From the NCBI GenBank assembly GCA_964435235.1, contig CAYSXZ010000009.1, positions 1 to 13,845 of the forward strand: a stretch of 13,845 nucleotides of DNA. The letters run 5' to 3'. The stretch is from JAVZJR01 sp964435235. Lineage in GTDB: Archaea > Micrarchaeota > Micrarchaeia > Anstonellales > Bilamarchaeaceae. The notes below the pieces were generated by a model. That model was not told the DNA's origin. It searched no databases and saw nothing but the letters and a program-made list of their open reading frames with translations. Numbering within the stretch: position 1 is the stretch's first letter; every line of letters begins with the position of its first letter. A program made the translations under genes and the position numbers. Shown here one piece after another: positions 1 to 6,626 of this stretch.

Positions 1-1
1 A

Positions 2-10
2 TTTTAAAAT
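2..10 (+). promoter_or_regulatory. Possible TATA box for the first gene cluster
   Basis: An AT-rich stretch (TTTTAAAAT) lies at the window edge. With the usual archaeal spacing of about 26 bases, transcription would start near position 32, giving a leader of about 16 bases before the ATG at 48. No clear Shine-Dalgarno sequence lies before that ATG. The upstream context is cut off, so this is tentative. Confidence 0.3.
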
Positions 11-47
11 ACATCATACCAGGACCAATTAACAAACCGTGTTTCTT

Positions 48-332
48 ATGGACTATACTGTAGACGAATCATGCACATCTGTGGACGCATATGAAATTAA
101 ATTCAAGACTAAAAGGAATATAGACCTCGCTAAAGTGAAGACGGCTATCCCAAAAGCAGGTGGAGAGATTATAGCTGAAACGCCTGTCGTGCTTATGATA
201 AAGATGAACGGAAAGGCCATAAGCATCTATGCGAGTGGGCGGATATTAATAAAGGATGCTGAAAGGAAAATTTCTGAGGAGATAGCCAAGAAACTCGTCC
301 CAGTACTTGAAAACGAAGGGGCGTTTCTATGA
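48..332 (+). CDS. Small protein resembling a single TBP (TATA-binding protein) repeat
   Basis: The 94-residue protein is not a family I can name with certainty. From about residue 15 to 88 it follows the plan of one TBP repeat: a beta strand (YEIKFKT), a helix (IDLAKVKTAIP), further strands (VVLMIKM, AISIYASG), then RILIKDAE and a final amphipathic helix. The SGRILIKDAE stretch aligns by eye with the SGKIVCTGAK stretch of true TBP repeats. A real TBP has two such repeats, so this is not the general factor. Possible roles are nucleic-acid binding or partnership with the following PHP enzyme, whose ATG overlaps this stop codon (ATGA at 329-332). An in-frame GTG at 39 would add three residues; the ATG at 48 is preferred. 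The fold call is inference. Confidence 0.6.
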   Translation: MDYTVDESCTSVDAYEIKFKTKRNIDLAKVKTAIPKAGGEIIAETPVVLMIKMNGKAISIYASGRILIKDAERKISEEIAKKLVPVLENEGAFL

Positions 333-1012
333 CTAAGGATATGATAAAAGTAGATTTTCATGTTCATACGACATCCTCGCTCGATTCTACAATAAAAGTT
401 CAAGAACTCGCGAAAAAGGCAGACATGCTCGGAATAATACCCGCCATCACTGATCACAGCAGCGTAAATGCTATCGCAAAATTTCGAGAAACAGGGGTTC
501 CGTTTATTCCTGGGGAAGAGATAAGAACAGACAGGGGAGACCTAATAGGTATTTATCTGAGTGAGGAAATAAAACCTCACACGCCATTCGCAGATGCGCT
601 CGATATCATAAAAGAACAAGGCGGATTAAGTTGCCTTCCACATATGTACGATATAACAAGGAATGGTTGCGGAGACTCCGAACCTGCAGAGAAAGCAGAT
701 ATAGTTGAAGGTTTTAATGCAAGATGCATCCTTGATAGATATAATCAAAGCGCAATCGATTTTGCAAAAAAACACGGAAAGCCGATCGTTGCCGGTTCTG
801 ACGCCCATTTTATTTTAGAATTTGGTAGAACATACACGCTCTTGCCAGAGTTTGATATAGAAAATCCAAAGAGTCTTCTAAGGGCATTGAAAAGCGGAAG
901 GGCAGAGTTGGTTGGAAGAAAGGCGCCATTCTATGTTCATGGTCCTACGAATATAGTAGGAATAGGAAGGAGGATAAGGGCAGCCATTGGGATGGAAAAA
1001 GATATTAAATAA
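329..1012 (+). CDS. PHP-domain metal-dependent phosphoesterase, substrate unknown
   Basis: The 227-residue protein has the ordered metal-binding motifs of the PHP (polymerase and histidinol phosphatase) superfamily: HVH at 11-13, DH at 42-43, Glu at 63-64, His105, and SDAH with Asp158 and His160. Proteins of this small single-domain type hydrolyse phosphate esters or act on nucleic acid ends, using a bi- or trinuclear metal site. The substrate cannot be read from sequence. There is no polymerase domain and no zinc finger, unlike the two other PHP proteins in this window. The ATG at 329 overlaps the preceding stop codon and has GAAGGGG seven bases upstream, which supports it over the ATG at 341. 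The tight overlap suggests translation coupled to the small TBP-like protein. No membrane segment or signal peptide is visible, so it is probably cytoplasmic. Confidence 0.85.
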   Translation: MTKDMIKVDFHVHTTSSLDSTIKVQELAKKADMLGIIPAITDHSSVNAIAKFRETGVPFIPGEEIRTDRGDLIGIYLSEEIKPHTPFADALDIIKEQGGLSCLPHMYDITRNGCGDSEPAEKADIVEGFNARCILDRYNQSAIDFAKKHGKPIVAGSDAHFILEFGRTYTLLPEFDIENPKSLLRALKSGRAELVGRKAPFYVHGPTNIVGIGRRIRAAIGMEKDIK

Positions 1013-1041
1013 TTGCTATTTTATTTTAGCGAGGGTTGAGG

Positions 1042-2052
1042 ATGCCAGAAGAATTTGTGGGTATGGAAATAGCAACGGTTGTGGTTACAGCATCTATAGT
1101 TCTTGCAGGTATACTTATAGGAATAGGAAGGGCGTTCTCCTATAAAAGAGTGGAAAATTTTGGGATGGAAGAATTTATTCAGTCTCTAATAAATGCAGCA
1201 ATAATAGGTGCATTTGCTGCTATAGTGCAACTTATAAACTCAGTCAGTTCATCCATAGTGGAAGGGACATGCGGTACAGGGACAACTGTGATAGAGCAGC
1301 TGGTCTGCATTATGGAGAGAACGAATGCAAATCTATTCCTGCTTTTCCAAGAGACAGTAAGACTCACTAATACATTGGGATATTACCAAAGTCTGAATCT
1401 TGATTTTTCTCTATTTTCAATACAACCATTTTCGAACCTTTCAGCAATTTCTCTTCTTTTCTCTGCCCAAATACTCCTCCTGCAACTTCTCATGGTCTTT
1501 GTGGAATTGAATATCCTGATACTGAATTTCATAGGGGAGAATGCCCTTCTCCTACTCTTTCCCATAGGTTTGGTCTTTAGGACATTCTTTGCTACAAGAA
1601 GGCTCGGCGGATTCCTCATCGGTCTCGCTATAGGTGCGTATTTGCTCTATCCTTCCTTTGTAATAATCTTTCCAGATCCCCAATCAGATGTTGCTAACGC
1701 AACTGCGAATGTCACAGAATTTAATACTAAGAGCTTTTATGCTACAGTTCCGATCATCGACCTTAATGACAACAACGCAATAGCGGCGAAATTGGATGTT
1801 ATGAGTGGAAGGTGCTTCGATAGTAATTCGCCGCAATGTGTTGCTGCGATTCAAGGACATAGTAGAGAAGAGGTTGATTTTGTAGGGGACCTAACAATAG
1901 TAGCACAGAAAAACACAGTAGCAATCTCCAAAGTCCTTCTCTATCTTGTTGTAGCCCCGCTCTTCTCCCTAATAATAACTTTAATATTCATAAAAGAGAT
2001 AACAAAAATCCTAGGTAGCGAAATAGTGCTCGATGTCGTCAAGGTCGTTTAG
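1042..2052 (+). CDS. Polytopic membrane protein with cysteine-paired loops; possible VirB6/CedA-like channel subunit
   Basis: The 336-residue protein has about six hydrophobic segments: near 8-30, 44-65, 132-164, 167-183, 189-210 and 297-318. A basic FFATRRLGG turn joins the fourth and fifth. All four cysteines lie in two long polar loops: C77 and C89 after segment 2, and C258 and C266 after segment 5. The second loop carries NAT and NVT sequons, which fits an outward-facing, disulfide-bonded loop. The layout recalls archaeal membrane proteins compared with VirB6/TrbL or CedA DNA-transfer subunits, but this is a resemblance only; no VirB4-like ATPase gene is in the window. The ATG at 1042 is chosen over a TTG at 1036 because GAGGG (1031-1035) sits six bases before it. 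The gene lies 29 bases after the PHP gene on the same strand. Confidence 0.75.
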   Translation: MPEEFVGMEIATVVVTASIVLAGILIGIGRAFSYKRVENFGMEEFIQSLINAAIIGAFAAIVQLINSVSSSIVEGTCGTGTTVIEQLVCIMERTNANLFLLFQETVRLTNTLGYYQSLNLDFSLFSIQPFSNLSAISLLFSAQILLLQLLMVFVELNILILNFIGENALLLLFPIGLVFRTFFATRRLGGFLIGLAIGAYLLYPSFVIIFPDPQSDVANATANVTEFNTKSFYATVPIIDLNDNNAIAAKLDVMSGRCFDSNSPQCVAAIQGHSREEVDFVGDLTIVAQKNTVAISKVLLYLVVAPLFSLIITLIFIKEITKILGSEIVLDVVKVV

Positions 2053-2061
2053 GCGAGATTT

Positions 2062-2772
2062 ATGGCAGAAATACTTTTTCTTAAAGATAGTTATCTAAAA
2101 GAATGCGACGCAACTGTAATCGCTGTTAAGGATGAAAAACAGGTTGTGCTGGACCGCACTATTTTTTATCCGCGTGGAGGAGGTCAGCCATGCGATACCG
2201 GCAAACTCATTCGCGGGGCTGATGAGTTTAATGTTGTTTCAGTCGTAAAATCAGAGGGCGAGATATTTCATGAGGTTGACAGGCCTGGACTGCGGCAGGG
2301 CGACGCAGTAAGATGCATTCTGAACTGGGAAAGGAGGTACAAGTTAATGAGAAGCCATACTGCTGCGCATGTACTCGCAGCTGTTATGAACAAAGAAGCA
2401 AGTGTGCTCATCACAGGAAATCAGCTTGAGGAGGATAAGGTCAGATTTGATTTTAATCTTGCAACATTCGATAGAGAATTCATGGAGCGATGTGTTGCAA
2501 AGGCAAATGAGATATTGCAGCAGGATATCGAGCTGAAAATTTACGAACTGCCGCGTGAAGATGCGATGAAAATTCCAGGCATCGTGAAACTTGCAGGAGC
2601 GCTTCCCCCTAAGATAGCCGTCCTCCGCATTGTTGAAATTCCAGGCGTGGATATTCAAGCAGATGGTGGAACACATGTTCGAAATGTGCGCGAGTGCGGG
2701 CAGATAGAGCTGATAAAGCTTGAAAACAAAGGAAAGGATAACAGGAGAATTTACTTTAGGCTTGTTCCTTAG
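2062..2772 (+). CDS. alaX: Alanyl-tRNA editing protein AlaX (AlaX-M type)
   Basis: AlaX proteins are stand-alone relatives of the AlaRS editing domain. They hydrolyse Ser-tRNA(Ala), and sometimes Gly-tRNA(Ala), in trans. The 236-residue length fits the medium class, which has an N-terminal glycine-rich barrel followed by the editing domain. Visible motifs are FYPRGGGQP near 35-43, the zinc pair HTAAH (His99, His103), and GGTHV with His205. The residue before GGTHV is Asp201, where AlaRS editing domains have a cysteine ligand. Whether this is normal for the subfamily should be checked. A cysteine does occur nearby, at 212. The gene begins nine bases after the membrane protein and probably shares its transcript. 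Its stop lies 12 bases from that of the convergent guaAb. Confidence 0.93.
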   Translation: MAEILFLKDSYLKECDATVIAVKDEKQVVLDRTIFYPRGGGQPCDTGKLIRGADEFNVVSVVKSEGEIFHEVDRPGLRQGDAVRCILNWERRYKLMRSHTAAHVLAAVMNKEASVLITGNQLEEDKVRFDFNLATFDREFMERCVAKANEILQQDIELKIYELPREDAMKIPGIVKLAGALPPKIAVLRIVEIPGVDIQADGGTHVRNVRECGQIELIKLENKGKDNRRIYFRLVP

Positions 2773-2784
2773 TTTTTGATGAGG

Positions 2785-3741
2785 TTATTCCATCTCAATC
2801 GTTCCTGGCGGCTTGTTTGTCACATCGTAAAAAACCCTCCCCACGCTTCTAATCTCATTTGTTATTCTCGTTGAAATACGCTCGAGAAGGTCAGGCGGGA
2901 GATGGGAGAAATTTGCAGTCATTCCATCCAAGCTCTTAACAGCACGGATAACAACTGCATACTGATATGCGCGCTCGTCCCCTCGCACACCAACGATTTT
3001 GACAGGTAGGAGAGCACCGAAGTACTGCCATGGTCTCTCTATCTTGTTCTCCTTCCACGCCTTGTCTATCTCTTCTTCAACTATTGCACATACCTCGCGA
3101 ACTATATCAACCTTTTCAGGTGTTACCTCCCCAACAACCCTTATTGCAAGGGCAGGACCTGGAAATGGCTGACGTTCTGATATTGATTCAGGAAGGCCTA
3201 AATGCCTCGCAACCATCCTGACTTCGTGTTTGTAGAGCTCGCGAAGCGGCTCGCACAGCTTTAGTTTCATCCTTTCAGGAAGTCCGCCAACGTTGTGGTG
3301 ACTCTTTATTGTATCCCTTCCAAGCCCTCCACTCTCTATCCAGTCAGGCGCTATCGTTCCTTGTATGAGAAATGATGCATTGTGTTTTTTTGCTTTCTCT
3401 TCAAAAACACGAACGAACATCTCCCCTATTACCTTCCTCTTTTTTTCAGGGTCAGTGATGCCCTTCAACGCTGCGAAGAAACGCTCTTTTGCATCTATGA
3501 CAGTAAGCTTCATTCCGACTTTCTCTGCTGCTGCCAGCACCTGTTCTGTCTCGCCCTTCCGCATTAGGCCCGTATTCACATAAACAACAGTAAGCTGTTC
3601 AGGTATAGCCTTAGCCGCAAGGGTTGCGGCAACAAAAGAATCAACACCACCAGAAAGAGCAGTTATGGCATTAGCATTTCCAACGGTTTTCTTTATTTCT
3701 ACAATCGCCTGCGTTATGAATTTTTCAGGATTAAATGGCAT
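2785..3741 (-). CDS. guaAb: GMP synthase subunit B (ATP-pyrophosphatase and dimerisation domains)
   Basis: This is the synthetase half of the split archaeal GMP synthetase. It adenylylates XMP and, with ammonia from a separate glutaminase subunit (GuaAa, not in this window), makes GMP. The N-type ATP-pyrophosphatase domain has the P-loop SGGVDS at 30-35 and LIQGT at 125-129. The phosphate/XMP region includes the KSHHNVGGLP stretch near 146-155 and QPFPGPALAIR at 191-201. The C-terminal dimerisation domain ends in KPPGTIEME, where the family almost always has IEWE. The 318-residue length is normal for an archaeal B subunit. The ATG at 3741 has GAGGAA about seven bases upstream. The gene is monocistronic as far as can be seen: convergent to alaX and divergent from the DUF2085 gene. 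Confidence 0.96.
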   Translation of the reverse strand: MPFNPEKFITQAIVEIKKTVGNANAITALSGGVDSFVAATLAAKAIPEQLTVVYVNTGLMRKGETEQVLAAAEKVGMKLTVIDAKERFFAALKGITDPEKKRKVIGEMFVRVFEEKAKKHNASFLIQGTIAPDWIESGGLGRDTIKSHHNVGGLPERMKLKLCEPLRELYKHEVRMVARHLGLPESISERQPFPGPALAIRVVGEVTPEKVDIVREVCAIVEEEIDKAWKENKIERPWQYFGALLPVKIVGVRGDERAYQYAVVIRAVKSLDGMTANFSHLPPDLLERISTRITNEIRSVGRVFYDVTNKPPGTIEME

Positions 3742-3775
3742 CCTATCTTCCTCTTTAGAAGAGATTGAAACGTTG

Positions 3776-3789
3776 TTTATTAATATTTT
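3776..3789. promoter_or_regulatory. Shared AT-rich promoter core between guaAb and the DUF2085 gene
   Basis: The 66-base gap between the divergent starts contains one strongly AT-rich block, TTTATTAATATTTT. Its centre is about 27 bases before the ATG at 3808, so a plus-strand transcript would be leaderless, in line with the absence of a Shine-Dalgarno sequence there. Read on the minus strand (AAAATATTAATAAA), it is about 40 bases before the guaAb ATG. This leaves room for a short leader holding the GAGGAA ribosome binding site. Assignment is from spacing and composition only. Confidence 0.5.
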
Positions 3790-3807
3790 GCGGACTAAAA
3801 CCGAATT

Positions 3808-4395
3808 ATGAAAAGGGCCGAATTGATATACCTAGCATATTTAGCATTGATTCTTATTTTTTGTGCATCGCTGTTCATTCCCCCAGCCTTATCCTTTTCT
3901 GACGAAGAAACAGGAAGAAAATTGTATTCTTTATTTTCTCCCCTTTGCCATCAAAAACTTTCACGTTCGTTATGTATATTTCATGACGAATTGGGTTACT
4001 ACATAGATGACTGCACACTTCAAAATGGCACATTTGTTCCTAACGACCAAAATCTTATCTCAGCTGAAAGAAATAGTAGTATAGGATACAAATTTCCTGT
4101 ATGTAGTAGGGATATCGGCATCTATTTTGCAATGCTCTTGGGCGCTGTCGCCTACCCTTTAATAAGGAGAATAGATGACGAGAACATTCCACCCCCGATC
4201 TACCTAATAATTGCTCTTATACCAATTGCTCTCGACGGCGGGGTTCAATTTTTATCCGATTTAGGTGCCCTGCCATTAGTCTATGAGAGTACAAATATAA
4301 CACGTCTCATTACTGGAGGAATCAGCGGCTTCGTTGCATCGCTTTACGTTATTCCAATACTTGTAAACCTTTTCTCGGAAGCGCGTATGGGATAG
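3808..4395 (+). CDS. DUF2085 family membrane protein
   Basis: The 195-residue protein matches the DUF2085 family, small membrane proteins of unknown function found in archaea and bacteria. Diagnostic parts are FSPLCHQ (Cys47, His48), a second conserved block VCSRDIGIYFAMLLG (Cys99 to Gly112), LIPIALDGGVQ near 137-147, and STNITRLITGG at 161-171. Hydrophobic segments lie near 5-29, 103-118, 130-150 and 168-189. Between the CHQ and CSRD blocks there is a polar loop of about 50 residues with two more cysteines (56 and 69) and NGT and NSS sequons, suggesting it faces outward. The Cys/His set could bind a metal, but this is inference. Its stop is separated from that of the convergent endoQ by only two bases. 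Confidence 0.85.
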   Translation: MKRAELIYLAYLALILIFCASLFIPPALSFSDEETGRKLYSLFSPLCHQKLSRSLCIFHDELGYYIDDCTLQNGTFVPNDQNLISAERNSSIGYKFPVCSRDIGIYFAMLLGAVAYPLIRRIDDENIPPPIYLIIALIPIALDGGVQFLSDLGALPLVYESTNITRLITGGISGFVASLYVIPILVNLFSEARMG

Positions 4396-4397
4396 AA

Positions 4398-5636
4398 TCA
4401 AAATTCAGTGAGGCTCTTCTGCCTTCCACTTACAGCTTTTCTATCCTCTGTCTCCTCAAACAGCAATCTTCCAAAGACACCGTCGTATCCTGGTAACCAG
4501 CTTACTTCCTCTTTTTTTACCCTTATTATAGCTTCTGCTATCTCTGGAGTAGCGGCCAATCTTATCTGCTCATCAGGTGCTTCGAAAATTGTAAATTCGT
4601 TTCCAAAGTATCTTATAAGTTTCGAATACATGTCTAAAACATCAGCCGTTCCCTCTCCCTTCTCATAAACCTTTGATATGATAGTTGCAAGGGGTACTAT
4701 GTGCTGAAACGGAATGGAGTTTTCTGGCTTGAAACCCTTCTTTCTGTCTGCTAATTCTACAACGCGATGAAGAACACCAATGGTTATCTTTTTTCTACAT
4801 ACCGGACAGATGTTATTATGTCTAATCGATTCCCAAGGGCTCCATCTTACGTTGCAATTCCTATGACCATCGTAATGGTATTTTCCTTCTTCCGGATAAA
4901 ATTCATATGTCTTTACAAAACCCTTTCTCGTCTTTATCGCATTTATAATCGCACCATAGCTTAATTCTTTGAGTTCGAATACATTTGCCTCCCTCCCAAG
5001 TTTCTCTGGGCTATGCGCATCGCTATTCGATATAAGGGTGTATCTATCAAGCGAGCTTATCATCCAATTCATCATAGGATCGCTTGAGAGACCAGTCTCC
5101 AATGCAAATATCGCGTTTGCCTTATCCTCAAACGCCTCTTCAATCGTATCCACTCCAGACTTTGATCCGAAGATGCTAAACCATGGCGTCCAGATATGCG
5201 CAGGCACTATTACAATATCTTTTGATATGGTTTGCAATTCCTCAACAAGCGCTCCTGTGGATAATGAAAGGGTTGGTCGGCCATCTTCTTTTAGGTTTCC
5301 GTATCTTGCCAATCTATCGTTAATTTGTTCCGCGATTTCAAAAGAAGGCGCAAGTAATACATGATGCATTTTTCTTATCTTCCTATTCCATTCGTATATT
5401 ACGCTTACTTCAGTTGAAAGTATGAAATGCACACCATTGTAGGGAAAAAGTCCACTCTCTTCTTTTTTGAGAAATTCTTTTAGCTCATTGAAATAAAATG
5501 GATGAGTAAAATCCCCAGTTGCCACCACATTTATTCCTTTTACCTTCGCTCCATCTGCAAGACCATCAACGTCGCATCTACTACTGGTTGCTCTCGCATA
5601 CTTGCTATGAACATGGAAGTCTGCAACAATTCGCAT
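4398..5636 (-). CDS. endoQ: Endonuclease Q (PHP-domain deaminated-base repair nuclease)
   Basis: Endonuclease Q of Thermococcales cuts DNA on the 5' side of deaminated bases such as uracil and hypoxanthine, and of abasic sites. The 412 residues fit. PHP metal motifs are HVH at 8-10, GDFTH with Asp42 and His45, Glu76, His91/His92, His147, and SDAH with Asp206 and His208. A zinc-binding segment follows: YHYDGHRNC (Cys261) with CPVC (Cys277, Cys280). Then comes the family stretch TIGVLHRV at 285-292. The C-terminus ends in QKSLTEF, a likely PCNA-interacting peptide. The ATG at 5636 has a TATA-like box 24 bases upstream and no convincing Shine-Dalgarno sequence, so the message may be leaderless. 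An older label would be the UvrD/helicase-associated PHP family; EndoQ is the better call. Confidence 0.88.
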   Translation of the reverse strand: MRIVADFHVHSKYARATSSRCDVDGLADGAKVKGINVVATGDFTHPFYFNELKEFLKKEESGLFPYNGVHFILSTEVSVIYEWNRKIRKMHHVLLAPSFEIAEQINDRLARYGNLKEDGRPTLSLSTGALVEELQTISKDIVIVPAHIWTPWFSIFGSKSGVDTIEEAFEDKANAIFALETGLSSDPMMNWMISSLDRYTLISNSDAHSPEKLGREANVFELKELSYGAIINAIKTRKGFVKTYEFYPEEGKYHYDGHRNCNVRWSPWESIRHNNICPVCRKKITIGVLHRVVELADRKKGFKPENSIPFQHIVPLATIISKVYEKGEGTADVLDMYSKLIRYFGNEFTIFEAPDEQIRLAATPEIAEAIIRVKKEEVSWLPGYDGVFGRLLFEETEDRKAVSGRQKSLTEF

Positions 5637-5656
5637 GAGGGAATTACTCTTCGTAC

Positions 5657-5663
5657 TTTTAAA
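5657..5663 (-). promoter_or_regulatory. TATA-like box for endoQ
   Basis: TTTAAAA on the minus strand is centred about 24 bases before the endoQ ATG at 5636. That would put transcription at or next to the start codon. The assignment rests on spacing and on similar arrangements elsewhere in this window. Confidence 0.45.
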
Positions 5664-5696
5664 GATTTTTTCCTATGGGTTAGCTTGCAACATCAG

Positions 5697-5706
5697 ATAT
5701 ATAAAC
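5697..5706 (+). promoter_or_regulatory. TATA box for scpA
   Basis: ATATATAAAC is centred about 27 bases before the scpA ATG at 5729, so a leaderless transcript is expected; no Shine-Dalgarno sequence precedes the start. It lies in the same 92-base divergent gap as the endoQ box, about 40 bases away. Confidence 0.55.
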
Positions 5707-5728
5707 ATATTCTGCATATTTAGGTTGT

Positions 5729-6448
5729 ATGCCCTCCCAAATCAATATCGAAAAGATAGTTGAAAAACCTACATGGAAACAAATACTGCTCGAACTGATA
5801 GAGCAAAATAGGATAGATCCTTGGGATGTTGATATAATACTAATAGCCGACAGTTTCATGAAGAGAGTTAGGGAGATGAAACAGCTCGACCTTACTATAC
5901 AGGCGAATGTCATACTCGCTGCTGCGATCCTTCTAAAATACAAAAGCGAGTATCTTCGCTACCTAACAATGGAGGAACAGACTCTCGTAACAGATTATCC
6001 AGCGGAAACGCCACTTCCTGGCGAAGTTGAAGAAATACCACAGCTTACGCTGGTGTCCAGAATACCGCCAAAAAGGCAGATAACTCTCGATGAATTAATA
6101 GGGGAGATGGAGAGGGTAATGAAATATGATAGCGAAGAAAGGAAAAGGATTCCGCGCGGCAGCGTAACAGAAACGATGGATTTCATGATTGCTGAATGGG
6201 ACGTGGAAAAAAGGATAAACGATGTTCTTGAAAGGATAAGAGCAAACACCGATGAAACAGGGTGGTCTCTCTTCTCCTCACTTATAAAAGGTGGGGACAA
6301 TCTAGAAATTGTACGGACGCTAGTTTCTGTTCTCCACCTTACGCAAAATGGAGCAATCGATGTGAAGCAGGAGCGCATATTTGGTGAAATTCTCATTTAT
6401 CTTCTTGAAAACAAAAGAGAGAAAGAGAAAATGTTGGTAAGAAACTAA
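5729..6448 (+). CDS. scpA: Segregation and condensation protein A (ScpA, kleisin)
   Basis: ScpA is the kleisin subunit that bridges the heads of the SMC dimer and recruits ScpB, for chromosome compaction and segregation. The 239-residue protein begins with the typical N-terminal helical domain that contacts the SMC neck: WKQILLELIEQNRIDPWDVDI near 16-36, then DSFMKRVREM and ILAAAILLKYKSEYL. The middle (about 85-125) is acidic and proline-rich and probably flexible, the usual ScpB-binding region. The last 60 or so residues, including LFSSLI and GAIDVKQERIFGEILIYL, fit the C-terminal winged helix. The partner scpB is about 7 kb away on the other strand, and no smc is in the window. The gene is a single unit with its own promoter, convergent with the archaemetzincin fragment 20 bases beyond its stop. 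Confidence 0.92.
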   Translation: MPSQINIEKIVEKPTWKQILLELIEQNRIDPWDVDIILIADSFMKRVREMKQLDLTIQANVILAAAILLKYKSEYLRYLTMEEQTLVTDYPAETPLPGEVEEIPQLTLVSRIPPKRQITLDELIGEMERVMKYDSEERKRIPRGSVTETMDFMIAEWDVEKRINDVLERIRANTDETGWSLFSSLIKGGDNLEIVRTLVSVLHLTQNGAIDVKQERIFGEILIYLLENKREKEKMLVRN

Positions 6449-6468
6449 TGAAACTGTTTTTGAAAATT

Positions 6469-6624
6469 TCATATTTCAAGTTTTTCCTTACACCTATTAC
6501 AAAAAGCAGCTGATTTTCTATCGACTTCCTGTATAGAATTTGAAAAGCTCATCACGCACTTCAGATTATCACAGTGAAGGAGACCAAAGGTATGCCCAAG
6601 TTCATGCACTACTTCTTTTATCAT
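6469..6624 (-). pseudogene. amzA: Archaemetzincin C-terminal fragment with intact zinc motif
   Basis: A short frame of 51 codons, ATG to TGA, encodes the catalytic C-terminus of an archaemetzincin (AmzA), a zinc metallopeptidase family shared by archaea and some eukaryotes. The catalytic motif HELGHTFGLLH (residues 7-17) is complete. Next come the family cysteines C18 and C23, the Met-turn CVM (Met25), SFSNS, a DRK at 35-37, and the CNRC pair (42 and 45). Roughly the first two thirds of a normal protein, over 100 residues, are missing. Upstream in frame a TGA appears four codons before the ATG, inside the end of polX, whose stop is two bases away. There is no good ribosome binding site. It is most likely a truncated relic from a rearrangement that brought polX here; a functional mini-protein is less likely but not excluded, as no internal lesion is seen. 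Confidence 0.85.
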
Positions 6625-6626
6625 CC

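Noticed and set aside
4969..5364. 131-codon open frame on the plus strand inside endoQ
   Set aside because: It lies antisense to a well-conserved gene, its product resembles no family, and the endoQ motifs account for the sequence.
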